Origin: an uncultured Gammaproteobacteria bacterium
Lineage (GTDB): Bacteria > Pseudomonadota > Gammaproteobacteria > Pseudomonadales > Litorivicinaceae
Direction of reading: 5' to 3'
Assembly (NCBI GenBank): GCA_913042205.1
Contig: CAJWIY010000011.1
Span: 1 to 42,375 of the forward strand
Length of the DNA: 42,375 nt
A program made the position numbers and the translations under genes. Below are positions 1 to 9,215 of the stretch, one piece after another. Under the pieces are notes generated by a model. That model had not been told where the DNA came from and made no database searches. It was given only the letters and a program-made list of their open reading frames with translations. Position 1 is the stretch's first letter. Each line of letters opens with the position of its first letter.

Positions 1-500
1 ATCTCGCAAGGCTCTCAAAAATTGAACCAGCAGGGTCTAGGGTGCCGTTTCAGGGGACGGAGTTGATTAGTGCTCTATATCTTAACGAAATAACGAATTG
101 GATCCTGCCAGAAGGCGCTGAGGTAGAGAGATTATTTGATCTATATACGGATTCGGTGAAGGATATTTCTCTCAAATCTTTTGACGCCTTGCGTCGATTT
201 GAGCGGCTTTTATTGGAAGCAGCTGGAACATACCCTGTCCTTGATGTTGATCGTAGCGGCAAACAACTCCATGATCACAGATATTATCGTTTGCACCAGT
301 TTCAAGAATTGGTTGAAGTGAATTCTGATGAAGTTGATGCTCTGCACGGTGCGGATTGGAAGGCCTTATCGATGGGTTTGTATTCTGAACCGGTTACTGC
401 AAGGCACGCAAAGTGGTTGCATCGAAGTTTGGTAGACCACACGCTGGGAGGACGGCGTTTAGTGTCCCGGGAGATGTTGTCGGAAGCGAGAAAAAGTTGA
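1..500 (+). CDS. recO: DNA repair protein RecO, C-terminal part (cut by window edge)
   Basis: RecO helps RecF/RecR load RecA on SSB-coated single-stranded DNA during recombinational repair. The frame is open back to the left edge, so the N-terminal OB fold lies outside the window and only about 165 C-terminal residues are seen. The helical segment with the family's ALYLNE-type sequence followed by a PEGAEVERLFDLY stretch matches RecO. The stop codon shares a base with the pdxJ start (TGATG), so translation is probably coupled. The recO-pdxJ-acpS order is the common gammaproteobacterial arrangement and supports the call. Confidence 0.85.
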   Translation, partial: LARLSKIEPAGSRVPFQGTELISALYLNEITNWILPEGAEVERLFDLYTDSVKDISLKSFDALRRFERLLLEAAGTYPVLDVDRSGKQLHDHRYYRLHQFQELVEVNSDEVDALHGADWKALSMGLYSEPVTARHAKWLHRSLVDHTLGGRRLVSREMLSEARKS

Positions 501-1234
501 TGAATCAATACGTAAGGCTCGGTGTCAATATCGATCACGTCGCAACGTTGCGTAACGCCCGTGGTGGGCGTGATCCAAACTTGTTACAAATGGCTCTTGC
601 TGTCGAGGAGGCAGGCGCTGACGGTATTACTATCCACCTACGTGAGGATCGCCGGCATGTGCGTGATGATGACGTTTGGTTGTTGAGGGATCATCTTCGA
701 ACGCCAATGAATCTGGAAATGGCCGCAACAGATGAAATGGTCCGAATCGCACTAAAAGCGGCGCCAAAGGCGTGCTGTATTGTTCCGGAACATCGAAGAG
801 AGGTGACCACGGAGGGGGGGCTTGACCTGGTGAATCAAGTGTCTGAAATTAGTGCTCAGGTCGCTAAATTGTCAGATGCGGGTATCGAGGTTAGTTTGTT
901 TATTGATCCCAATACGGAGCAAATTCAGGCTGCGCAGGAGGTTGGGGCGCCAGTTATTGAGTTGCATACGGGTGAATATGCTAATGCGGCCACGCCGGAG
1001 CAAAGGAACTCGGAATTGAAGCGGCTCGAAGAAGGCGCGATGTTTGCGCAACGGTTAGGTCTCATAGTGAATGCGGGGCATGGGCTTACCAAATTTAATG
1101 TTGCGCCAATAGCTAGCATCGGTGGTATGCACGAGTTAAATATCGGTCACAGTCTGGTGGCAAGAGCACTGATGATTGGGCTACCGGAGGCCGTAAAAGA
1201 ATTCCGTTTGATCATGGATCGTGCTTGCAGATGA
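500..1234 (+). CDS. pdxJ: Pyridoxine 5'-phosphate synthase PdxJ
   Basis: PdxJ condenses 1-deoxyxylulose 5-phosphate with 3-amino-2-oxopropyl phosphate to make pyridoxine 5'-phosphate, the last ring-forming step of vitamin B6 synthesis in the cytoplasm. The 244-residue product has the expected length. It shows the N-terminal LGVNIDHVATLRNARGG block, the IHLREDRRH segment and the NAGHGL phosphate-binding region. I chose the ATG at 500, which overlaps the recO stop by one base; the longer frame from 413 only adds residues that overlap recO. The 3' end overlaps acpS by an ATGA. Confidence 0.97.
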   Translation: MNQYVRLGVNIDHVATLRNARGGRDPNLLQMALAVEEAGADGITIHLREDRRHVRDDDVWLLRDHLRTPMNLEMAATDEMVRIALKAAPKACCIVPEHRREVTTEGGLDLVNQVSEISAQVAKLSDAGIEVSLFIDPNTEQIQAAQEVGAPVIELHTGEYANAATPEQRNSELKRLEEGAMFAQRLGLIVNAGHGLTKFNVAPIASIGGMHELNIGHSLVARALMIGLPEAVKEFRLIMDRACR

Positions 1235-1611
1235 TTAGCGGTATTGGTATCGACTTATGCGACGTTGAGCGAATTCGAAATGTGTTGAAACGTCATGGAA
1301 ATCATTTTGCTTCTCGTATCCTTGAACCTGTGGAGTACGCAGAATTTCAGTCTTTGAGAGCGTCACAGCGACCTCAATTTCTTGCTAAACGCTTTGCGGC
1401 GAAGGAGGCAATTTCTAAAGCACTGGGGACTGGTATCGGACGGGGTTTCGGGTTTCGCGATTTATTTGTTCGCCATGACGAACTCGGCCGTCCGGTGGTC
1501 AAGTTGAATCCAGAGAATAAAGTGCTAAGCGACGCCCTTCCTCGTAAGATTCACCTCAGCATTAGCGACGACCACTCACATGCGATTGCTTTTTGCACAA
1601 TCGAGAGTTAA
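1231..1611 (+). CDS. acpS: Holo-[acyl-carrier-protein] synthase AcpS
   Basis: AcpS transfers 4'-phosphopantetheine from coenzyme A to apo-ACP, activating it for fatty acid synthesis. The 126-residue product has the family motifs: GIGIDLCDVERI at the N terminus, where the Asp binds Mg, and KRFAAKEAISKALGTG with the Glu and Lys used in catalysis. The ATG at 1231 overlaps the pdxJ stop (ATGA), which is better than the TTG six bases upstream. It ends with a 4-bp tail-to-tail overlap with the converging acyltransferase gene. Confidence 0.95.
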   Translation: MISGIGIDLCDVERIRNVLKRHGNHFASRILEPVEYAEFQSLRASQRPQFLAKRFAAKEAISKALGTGIGRGFGFRDLFVRHDELGRPVVKLNPENKVLSDALPRKIHLSISDDHSHAIAFCTIES

Positions 1612-2363
1612 GAAACTATCCGGTTAACAAGACGTCTGAGTGCATAATAAATTCGCTCTTCTGAGGTTTTCGCCAGAATTTTTCTGTCCAGTTGAGGACT
1701 GAGAGGCTTTCGGATCCACACTTCAACAAGAACGCCCGGGCGCAAAATAAGTTTTGAGAAATGATTAAAAAAAGGAGCGTCCGTTCCCCAGGTGTAAAAT
1801 TGGCGATCTTTTTCAGATAGACGGTAGCCATGTCGCTCACGGTAAATGAGGCTCACAGGTTGGACATAGGCATTTGCTCGTTTTGGAGCTTCGAAAAGCG
1901 TGCTTTTGAAAGGCAGGATGGTTACGCCGTCTGTTGATGTTCCCTCCGGAAAAACAATTACGTTTGAACCTCGATTTAACGCCTTAACAAGCGGCCGAAT
2001 TTCGTCATCAGCCTTTGAACGCCTGCGTTCAATGAAGATAGTACGTTGTAACCAAGCTATCCACCCGATCACTGGCCACTCTCTGACTTCTTTTTTTGCA
2101 ACAAATACTGCTGGAATCAGGCTGCCGAGTACGAATACGTCAAGGTATGACACGTGATTCGCAACGATACAGAGCGGTCGACGAGGGCTAAAATCATGAA
2201 ATACACGGATACGGATTCCCAGAATACGTAGAGCTCCCCTGTAAAAACGAAGTCTGAGGTGACGACCGTCACCGGTACCCAATAAAAATCCGGCAGTTTG
2301 CTGAAGTAGCGACAAAACAAACCATGCAATAAGCAGGGCGATGCGCAGAAGAGCACGTAGCAT
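1608..2363 (-). CDS. PlsC-family lysophospholipid acyltransferase
   Basis: This is a 1-acyl-sn-glycerol-3-phosphate acyltransferase-type enzyme of the inner membrane, likely acylating lysophosphatidic acid or another lyso-lipid. It has one or two hydrophobic segments near the N terminus, then the catalytic NHVSYLD motif (HX4D), a substrate-binding segment around FIERRR, and the FPEGTSTDG block. Length is about 251 residues. The start is uncertain: ATG at 2363 has an AGG five bases upstream, while a TTG at 2393 sits inside the end of ppnN and would allow coupled translation. A second plsC elsewhere in the genome is likely, so the exact acyl acceptor is unknown. Confidence 0.85.
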   Translation of the reverse strand: MLRALLRIALLIAWFVLSLLQQTAGFLLGTGDGRHLRLRFYRGALRILGIRIRVFHDFSPRRPLCIVANHVSYLDVFVLGSLIPAVFVAKKEVREWPVIGWIAWLQRTIFIERRRSKADDEIRPLVKALNRGSNVIVFPEGTSTDGVTILPFKSTLFEAPKRANAYVQPVSLIYRERHGYRLSEKDRQFYTWGTDAPFFNHFSKLILRPGVLVEVWIRKPLSPQLDRKILAKTSEERIYYALRRLVNRIVS

Positions 2364-2386
2364 AGCGCCTAAAACTTCGAGATTCT

Positions 2387-3775
2387 TTAGCAATTTGGGA
2401 TGATGCGATAGCAGGGTGTATAAACTCCATCAATTTTCATTCGGTTTTCAGATATAAGTCGTTTTAGTAACGATTCGATCGCACCCCCTATTTCAGGTGT
2501 TGCATGGACCTTAAATGGTCCTGATTCGTTGACGAGCTGGCGTGTTTCAGGTTTCACATTGCCTGCTACAATCCCTGAAAATAGCCGCCGAAGTTCCGAG
2601 GCTAACTTTTGCGAACTTTGACTTAATGAGAGATTTAGCTCACTCATTGACTCGTGTGTTGGTGCAAAGCTTGTGGACAACAAGTCAGGAATTACCAGAC
2701 ACCAATTAAAACAATAAGCGTCGTTAGTTTCCAGCCGATATTTTTTTACTTCATCACGACCCGCTTGCATCGTTTCGGCTACATACGAAGCGTCGCCGAT
2801 TATCACATCAATGCGGGAGGTAATGCCCTGTCCAAGCGCAGTTTCGAGGAACGTTACGTAGGCATCGACAATGGATCTGGAGGACTCAGGACCGGTGAGA
2901 ACAACTGGCAGCGGATCCTCCTTATTGTCGGGCGTTGCAAATATTGCGAGCAGGTATAGGATCTCCTCTACGGTGCCCGGACCACCGGGAAAAATAACGA
3001 TGCCATGAGCGATCCTGATGAAAGCTTCTAGCCGCTTTTCAATGTTCGGCATTATCACGAGATCAGATACCATATCGTTTGGCGCCTCAGCGGCAATGAT
3101 CCCAGGTTCGCTGAGGCCAATGAAATGCCCAGCTGAATATTTCTGGCGCTTATGTGCATAGAACGCCCCACGCATTGATCCCTTCATGGCACCGGATCCA
3201 CATCCGGTACATATATCAAACCGCCGTAAACCTAGTTCCTGACCGACGGCTTGCGCATAGTCGTACTCGGGTTTACTCACGCTGTGTCCGCCCCAGCAGA
3301 CAATGCGTGACAATTCTCGGTCCGACTGAAGCACTTTTGCGTTACGTAAAATTTGAAACACTAAATCAGCTGAATCGGGTCCAGTTAGCTGGTCCAAGTG
3401 CCTTCCCAGATCGCGGCTATGTAGTAAGTCTCGTAGCACTGAAAATAGGTGGTCGTGGATTGTTTCAATCAGGACGCCATCAACAAATGCTTGCGCGGGT
3501 GCATTTTTCAATACCACTTTCAGTCCGCGCGGGTGTCTTTCGAAATCCATATCAAAGTTGGGATACTCAGCAGATAGACAGGTATCATGGTCGGTCGCCA
3601 TGCCACTGCTTAATACCGCGAGACTGCAGCTACGGATCAATGGATATAGCATCCGGTCAGTACGGTCGATCAGCAGACTAATTTCATTCTGACTTAAAAA
3701 TGCTAGATGATTGTAGGGGAAGACCGATGATTCCGGCACCGTGTCAACTTTAACAATGGCTCTTGAGCGGCTCAT
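2387..3775 (-). CDS. ppnN: Pyrimidine/purine nucleotide 5'-monophosphate nucleosidase PpnN (YgdH, LOG family)
   Basis: PpnN hydrolyses the N-glycosidic bond of nucleoside monophosphates to free base and ribose 5-phosphate; in E. coli it is bound by (p)ppGpp. The product (about 462 residues) matches E. coli YgdH along its whole length, including the N-terminal domain with NFDMDFERHPRG, the Rossmann-like lysine decarboxylase/LOG core with CTGCGSGAMKG and PGGPGTVEE, and the C-terminal domain ending in PCYRI. I chose ATG 3775 because an AGGA lies six bases upstream; a longer frame starts at 3811. It is divergent from hrpA and its stop overlaps the possible TTG start of the acyltransferase gene. 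Confidence 0.93.
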   Translation of the reverse strand: MSRSRAIVKVDTVPESSVFPYNHLAFLSQNEISLLIDRTDRMLYPLIRSCSLAVLSSGMATDHDTCLSAEYPNFDMDFERHPRGLKVVLKNAPAQAFVDGVLIETIHDHLFSVLRDLLHSRDLGRHLDQLTGPDSADLVFQILRNAKVLQSDRELSRIVCWGGHSVSKPEYDYAQAVGQELGLRRFDICTGCGSGAMKGSMRGAFYAHKRQKYSAGHFIGLSEPGIIAAEAPNDMVSDLVIMPNIEKRLEAFIRIAHGIVIFPGGPGTVEEILYLLAIFATPDNKEDPLPVVLTGPESSRSIVDAYVTFLETALGQGITSRIDVIIGDASYVAETMQAGRDEVKKYRLETNDAYCFNWCLVIPDLLSTSFAPTHESMSELNLSLSQSSQKLASELRRLFSGIVAGNVKPETRQLVNESGPFKVHATPEIGGAIESLLKRLISENRMKIDGVYTPCYRIIPNC

Positions 3776-3867
3776 AAGACATCCTAAGCGCGGGATGTTA
3801 AGGTTACACATGTAGGTTGAATAAAAAAGCTCCGAGTTGATTTTTTCGTTGAAATCCGTCAGTTTTC

Positions 3868-6800
3868 TTGCTGAGATATTGTGAGTTTATTTTGCCTTCA
3901 TTTACTTGTGAAATCCCCCATCCAAGATTGAGCGAGCCCCTGCTCACCCTCAATTTCCCGGACTTACCGGTAACTGATGCATTGTCCGAGTTGGAAGCAG
4001 CATTCCGTTCGCATCAAGTGATTATCGTGGTCGGCGAGACGGGTTCTGGGAAAACAACACAATTGCCGAAACTCTGCCTGAAACTCGGTCGCGGCAAAAA
4101 GAAACAAATTGTTCACACGCAACCACGACGACTTGCGGCACGCTCTGTTGCAACTCGTATAGCAGAGGAGCTGCAGTCTGATCTTGGTGATTTGTGTGGC
4201 TACCAGGTGCGATTCGATCGTCAAATTTCTGATGGAACTCCGATCAAATTAGTAACAGACGGATTGCTGTTGGCAGAATTTCGAAATGACCCATTACTCG
4301 AACGTTACGACACGGTTATCATCGACGAGGCCCATGAACGCAGTCTGAATATTGACTTTCTCTTAGGCGTTCTCAAGACGATTCTTCCGAAGCGGCCAGA
4401 TCTCAAGGTAATCGTTACGTCGGCAACGATTAACTATGAAAAATTCAGTACCCATTTTCTTGACTCACCGGTGATTCAGGTGTCAGGTCGGACCTACCCG
4501 GTAAAAATTCAGTATCACCCAATGAGGGATTTGGACGCATCGAAGTCGGATGGGGTTGGCTTGGCACAAGCCATTCATCAGGCAATTGTTGAGTTGCGTG
4601 CGATCGATCGACAATCACAGGTACCGAGTGGTGATGTATTGGTATTTTTACCGGGTGAGCGTGAAATTCGGGACGTATCTCACTTCCTGAGACAGGCAGC
4701 GTTAGACCGCCTCGACGTGTTACCGCTCTACGCGCGGCTTGGAGCGAAGGAACAGCAACGAATCTTTAATCCAGTTAACCTTGGATCGCAACGTATCGTT
4801 TTAGCCACAAATGTTGCGGAGACCTCATTAACAGTTCCAGGAATTCGCTATGTGATCGACTCAGGGCTCGCCCGGATCAGTCGTTATTCTCCAAGAAGCA
4901 GGATACAGCGCTTACCTATCGAGCCCATCAGCCAAGCCAGTGCGAATCAGCGATCTGGTCGCTGCGGCCGAACACAGCCTGGGATCGCTATCCGTCTTTA
5001 TGATGAGGATGACTTTAAGGCAAGGCCTGAGTTTACCGATGCTGAAATTTTGAGGACAAATCTGGCCTCTGTTGTACTGCAGTGCCTGGATCTTTCACTT
5101 GGCGATCCTCTTGAATTTCCATTCGTCGATCCGCCCGAACCACAGTCGATTCGCGATGGTATTCAGCAATTACGAGAGCTTGACTTAGTTACACCAAAAG
5201 TCAGCTTGACTAAGCTTGGTCGACGAGTCGCCGGTATTCCACTAGACCCGCGTATTGGGCGAATCCTTTTAGATGCTGAATCGCGACGCGTATTTTGGGA
5301 GGTCAGTATCGTCGCCTCCGGGCTTTCGATACAAGATCCGAGGGAATCTACGTTTGATGATTCGGCAATTTCAGACGCGAGTAGTCAATTTGTATCGTTA
5401 TTAAATCTCTGGAATTACGTGGAGACCGCGCGCAACGAATTATCGAATTCAAAGTTCCGACAATGGTGCATTTCAGAGCGGCTCAACCATAATCGTCTGA
5501 GAGAGTGGCGGGAAATTCATCGACAGATCTTGCTAATTTTTCGCGACCAGAAACGTGCATCTGAGGGCGATGAGCTTGATCGTGAAGGGTTTCATATAGC
5601 ACTTCTTACCGGTTTTTCTTGCCAGATTGGCCGGCGCCAGGAGGCAGACTATCAGGGCATTAGAAATCGGCGTTTCCGTGTCCCAAAGACAGCACTAGCG
5701 TCAAAAGCTGCTTGGGTTATGGCCGGAGAGTTGGTCGAGACGCATCGGATAATTGCGCGGACTGTCGCTCGAATTGAGCCAAAGTGGGTAATCGCAGCAG
5801 TACCAAAACTTCTCAAATTCACACACCAGGAACCGTTCTGGTCCAAGAAACAAGGCCGAGCTCTCTGCTATCGGTCCACACGGTTGTTCGGCCTTACCTT
5901 ACGGGAGAGAGAACCGGTCAGATATGCATCCATTGACCCAAGGCATGCGAGACAATTGTTTATCACTGAAGGCTTGATTTTCGGTGAGATCAAAACGAGG
6001 TTGCCGTTCTTGAACCATAACAAAAGGATTTTTTTGGAGGCTTCTGATATAGAGGCAAAACTTCGGCGTGTGGACTTAATGAAAAGTCCTGACGACATGA
6101 CTGATTGGTTTGGCTCGCGATTTCCAGACTCAATCACTGACGTCCGTACCCTAGAGTCATGGTGGAAAACAGCCTCAGAGGAAGAACGGCAATCACTCTA
6201 TCTGTCTATTGACGACCTAAAAATTGATCAGAAAGCAGCAGTTGGCACAGAGCAGTATCCGGAACAGGTGGAACTGGGGCATCTCACATTACCTGCCAGC
6301 TATCAGTTTGCGCCAGGCAAAGACGAAGATGGTGTTACGGTTCAAGTTCCACTCGAAGCCTTGATGCAGTTAGATCCCGATAACTTAGAATGGACTGTGC
6401 CGGGTGCAGTAGAGGAAAAGGTGGAGGCAATGGTCCGCGGTTTGCCAAAGTCGATCCGACGTCACTTGGTTCCAATTCCTGATTTCGTGCGAGATATCAT
6501 GCCATCAATCAATCGAAATGCTGGTAGCTTAAGTCAATCAGTTGCTTGGTGTGTCACAAAACGGACCGGTATGTCCGTTGACGCTCGGTTCTGGGATGAC
6601 AAACAAATAGATTCCCGGTTGAAACTCAGAATTGAGGTGGTCGGTTCAGATGGCTTAGTTGTCGGTGCCGACCGTGACCTGGGGAAACTTCAGGACCGAT
6701 TGAGCAATCAATTCAGTAAACTCCACCTAACCGGTGCTCAGGAAATTTATAACGACTGGCCAACCGGGATAGACCTCGCGCGCGACACAAGCACGGTCCT

Positions 6801-7596
6801 CGGCGGCATCAAAATGAAAAAATTCAAAAGATTTACGTTGCAAGACGACCAGGTCATGCTGACTTCTGTTTTCGATCCTAAAGACGCTGCCGTTCAGAAT
6901 CAGGAAGCTGTAGCGCAATTATTGGTAGCTCGATCCTCTGACCTATTTCGGTTTTTAAAAACAAAAGAGGCGGCATACCAGAGGGCATCGATCGCGCTTT
7001 GCTCAAACGAGACCGATCAAAATAAGTTCAACCGGTTAATCGTGCTCTCTTGCTTTGAACTGGGCGACGAGATCTTATCCGAGACGCAGTTTGTTGCTAT
7101 AAAAAAGTACGTCCGTGAACGAGTAATCGATCAAGCCATTCGGGTATCGGTCTCACTTGAATCGGCTATGGCTCGACTTCGATCCTTGAGGCAAAGACTC
7201 GGTGGAAAAGTTCCGGTGCCATGGCTCAGCACAATTTCTGCAATGAAATCTCACATTCAGGCTCTTTGCGACGCGCCTTTGTATAGCACTCCACCGGACC
7301 GACTAATCGATCTTGATCGATATTTGCAAGCGGTCGAGCAGAGGTTGGAGAAGCTTCAGTCCCGCCTTTTGCTCGACGCACAGTGGCAGAAAGAGATCGA
7401 GGACCTCGAATCGAGCCTGAAAAGATTGTGGCCGACTTATCCTAACGATTGGCGCTATCAGGACCACCAGTTGGTGGACCTAAGGTGGCAAATTGAAGAA
7501 TTTCGCGTACTTTGTTTTGCTCAAGCGTTGAAAACACGTGATAAAGTCTCGTATAAACGGTTATCAACTGCTTTGAGGGAATACCGAAAATCATGA
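3868..7596 (+). CDS. hrpA: ATP-dependent RNA helicase HrpA (DEAH box)
   Basis: HrpA is a large DEAH/RHA RNA helicase; the E. coli protein is about 1300 residues and has been linked to mRNA processing and rescue of stalled ribosomes. This product is 1242 residues. Walker A GETGSGKT is at residues 56-63, followed by the DEAH box in IIDEAHERSLNIDF, the SATI motif, motif VI QRSGRCGR, the helicase-associated domain and the long C-terminal DUF3418-type region. The TTG at 3868 is not backed by a clear ribosome site, so the first 20-30 residues are uncertain. The stop overlaps the mlaA start (ATGA). Confidence 0.95.
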   Translation: MLRYCEFILPSFTCEIPHPRLSEPLLTLNFPDLPVTDALSELEAAFRSHQVIIVVGETGSGKTTQLPKLCLKLGRGKKKQIVHTQPRRLAARSVATRIAEELQSDLGDLCGYQVRFDRQISDGTPIKLVTDGLLLAEFRNDPLLERYDTVIIDEAHERSLNIDFLLGVLKTILPKRPDLKVIVTSATINYEKFSTHFLDSPVIQVSGRTYPVKIQYHPMRDLDASKSDGVGLAQAIHQAIVELRAIDRQSQVPSGDVLVFLPGEREIRDVSHFLRQAALDRLDVLPLYARLGAKEQQRIFNPVNLGSQRIVLATNVAETSLTVPGIRYVIDSGLARISRYSPRSRIQRLPIEPISQASANQRSGRCGRTQPGIAIRLYDEDDFKARPEFTDAEILRTNLASVVLQCLDLSLGDPLEFPFVDPPEPQSIRDGIQQLRELDLVTPKVSLTKLGRRVAGIPLDPRIGRILLDAESRRVFWEVSIVASGLSIQDPRESTFDDSAISDASSQFVSLLNLWNYVETARNELSNSKFRQWCISERLNHNRLREWREIHRQILLIFRDQKRASEGDELDREGFHIALLTGFSCQIGRRQEADYQGIRNRRFRVPKTALASKAAWVMAGELVETHRIIARTVARIEPKWVIAAVPKLLKFTHQEPFWSKKQGRALCYRSTRLFGLTLREREPVRYASIDPRHARQLFITEGLIFGEIKTRLPFLNHNKRIFLEASDIEAKLRRVDLMKSPDDMTDWFGSRFPDSITDVRTLESWWKTASEEERQSLYLSIDDLKIDQKAAVGTEQYPEQVELGHLTLPASYQFAPGKDEDGVTVQVPLEALMQLDPDNLEWTVPGAVEEKVEAMVRGLPKSIRRHLVPIPDFVRDIMPSINRNAGSLSQSVAWCVTKRTGMSVDARFWDDKQIDSRLKLRIEVVGSDGLVVGADRDLGKLQDRLSNQFSKLHLTGAQEIYNDWPTGIDLARDTSTVLGGIKMKKFKRFTLQDDQVMLTSVFDPKDAAVQNQEAVAQLLVARSSDLFRFLKTKEAAYQRASIALCSNETDQNKFNRLIVLSCFELGDEILSETQFVAIKKYVRERVIDQAIRVSVSLESAMARLRSLRQRLGGKVPVPWLSTISAMKSHIQALCDAPLYSTPPDRLIDLDRYLQAVEQRLEKLQSRLLLDAQWQKEIEDLESSLKRLWPTYPNDWRYQDHQLVDLRWQIEEFRVLCFAQALKTRDKVSYKRLSTALREYRKS

Positions 7597-8300
7597 CGCG
7601 TTCTTTCTACTTTGTTGTTGCTTTGCTTTTTTCGTCCGGCCTTGCGTTTGGCGAGACTGAGACTGATCCCTTCGAAAGCTGGAACCGTGCAATGTTTGCG
7701 TTCAATCAAAAAGCGGATAGTTATGTTTTGAGCCCGGTTGCTAGGGGGTATCGAGCCATTACACCGAAGCCAGTCAGGACAGGCGTCAGCAATTTCTTTA
7801 ATAATCTCGGTGAACCCATCACCGCAGTGAATTCAGTCTTACAGGCGAAACCGGGGAAGGCCGTTCGTTCATTGACCCGATTTATTTTCAATTCCACGAT
7901 TGGTCTGTTTGGGCTCTTTGACGTGGCAGGCGCTATGGGTATTGAGCGGGAAAGAGAGGATCTGGGTCAGACCTTGGCCTATTGGGGTGTCGGCTCAGGC
8001 CCGTATTTAGTGCTACCAATCCTCGGCCCTAGCAACCTGCGCGATCTTGGGGGGCGTATCGGCGACAGGCCCCTGAGCCCAGTCGACTGGCAGGACGAGG
8101 TGGGTGTGACCGAGCTTATGATCGCCGACGGGATACAGACACGTGCGCAATTGCCGATGGAGCTTAAGTCGGTTGGGGATCCGTATGTGTTGATGCGCAG
8201 CGCGTATGAGCAGCGTCGTCGCTACGAAATCAATGACGGGATCGTTGTTGATCTGTTCCTTGACGACCCGTTCCTCGACGAGACCTCATCAGCTCAATAG
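7593..8300 (+). CDS. mlaA: MlaA/VacJ family outer-membrane lipid asymmetry protein, without lipobox
   Basis: MlaA sits in the outer membrane with a porin partner and removes phospholipids from the outer leaflet, passing them to MlaC. The 235-residue product has the family signature from DPFESWNRAMFAFN through PKPVRTGVSNFFNNLGEP and the GPYLVLPILGPSNLRD block. A signal peptide occupies about residues 1-20. Unlike standard MlaA, no cysteine follows it, so lipidation is not predicted. The start overlaps the hrpA stop. The 3' end overlaps the converging tal gene by 12 bp. No other mla genes are in the window. Confidence 0.92.
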   Translation: MTRSFYFVVALLFSSGLAFGETETDPFESWNRAMFAFNQKADSYVLSPVARGYRAITPKPVRTGVSNFFNNLGEPITAVNSVLQAKPGKAVRSLTRFIFNSTIGLFGLFDVAGAMGIEREREDLGQTLAYWGVGSGPYLVLPILGPSNLRDLGGRIGDRPLSPVDWQDEVGVTELMIADGIQTRAQLPMELKSVGDPYVLMRSAYEQRRRYEINDGIVVDLFLDDPFLDETSSAQ

Positions 8301-9215
8301 AGCCTCAAGTGTCTTTTGATCCTGAACGAATCGGGTTATCCCGTCGGCGAGTTTTTCGTTTGCCATGGGGTCGGCAGACAGAGAGAGTAAGAATTTATCG
8401 CGTGTGATTGTCTCTAGGGTTTGACCCGCTGGCTCTTTGATTGCTAATGGCGCTACTGATTGGTCGAGAGAGCCAAGTTCTTCCAGGAGAGCGGGTGATA
8501 TTGTTAGGCGGTCACAACCGGCGAGTGCCAGGACTTGGTCTGCGGTCCTGAAAGAGGCGCCCATCACAATCGTTGCCACCGTGTGTGATTTATAGAGGTT
8601 AAGTATGTTCCTGACCGATAAAACACCGGGATCATTTTCCGTTGATTCTGGGACCTCCCCTCGGGCCACAAACCAGTCAAAGATTCGACCGACGAAAGGG
8701 CTAATTAATGTGGCGCCAGCGTTGGCCGCGGCGATTGCCTGCGCCTCGCAGAACAGGAGCGTCAGGTTGCATCCAATACCCTCTGACTCTAGTGCCCTCG
8801 CGGCTTGGATTCCCTCCCAGGTCGAGGCCAGCTTGATCAGAATACGGTCTCGCGCGATTCCGTGTTCCTGATATTTTTCGATGATAGTGTGGGCCTGTTC
8901 GATTGAGCGTTCCGTATTGAAGGACAGCCGTGCGTCTACCTCGGTCGAGACGTACCCCTCGATCCTGTTGGCGATCTCGACGCCGAAACGGACCGATAAA
9001 TCGAGTGCCGCGTCAGCGGTGGATTGAAAACGACCACCACCCAGATCCTTCTGGGTTTTTTTAATCAAGTCTGCCGTGACTGGCGACTGTGCTTGTTTTA
9101 GGATCAGGGACGGGTTTGTCGTCGCATCGATTGGTTTGAAAACATCTATTGCACGAAAGTCCGCGGTATCCGCGACAACAATACTGTGCTCACGAAGTTG
9201 GTCTAGGGTGTTCAT
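8289..9215 (-). CDS. tal: Transaldolase (TalB type)
   Basis: Transaldolase moves a dihydroxyacetone unit between sugar phosphates in the non-oxidative pentose phosphate pathway. The 308-residue product is of the classical class. It shows the DATTNPSLILK motif at about residues 30-40, VSTEVDARLSFN, and the Schiff-base lysine in the ILIKLASTWEGI segment. The start overlaps the dusA stop (ATGA), so dusA and tal form a two-gene minus-strand unit. The 3' end overlaps mlaA by 12 bp. Confidence 0.96.
   Translation of the reverse strand: MNTLDQLREHSIVVADTADFRAIDVFKPIDATTNPSLILKQAQSPVTADLIKKTQKDLGGGRFQSTADAALDLSVRFGVEIANRIEGYVSTEVDARLSFNTERSIEQAHTIIEKYQEHGIARDRILIKLASTWEGIQAARALESEGIGCNLTLLFCEAQAIAAANAGATLISPFVGRIFDWFVARGEVPESTENDPGVLSVRNILNLYKSHTVATIVMGASFRTADQVLALAGCDRLTISPALLEELGSLDQSVAPLAIKEPAGQTLETITRDKFLLSLSADPMANEKLADGITRFVQDQKTLEALLS

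Noticed and set aside
3154-3681. 175-codon plus-strand ORF opposite ppnN
   Set aside because: It is antisense to ppnN, which matches its family over the full length; no ribosome site is present.
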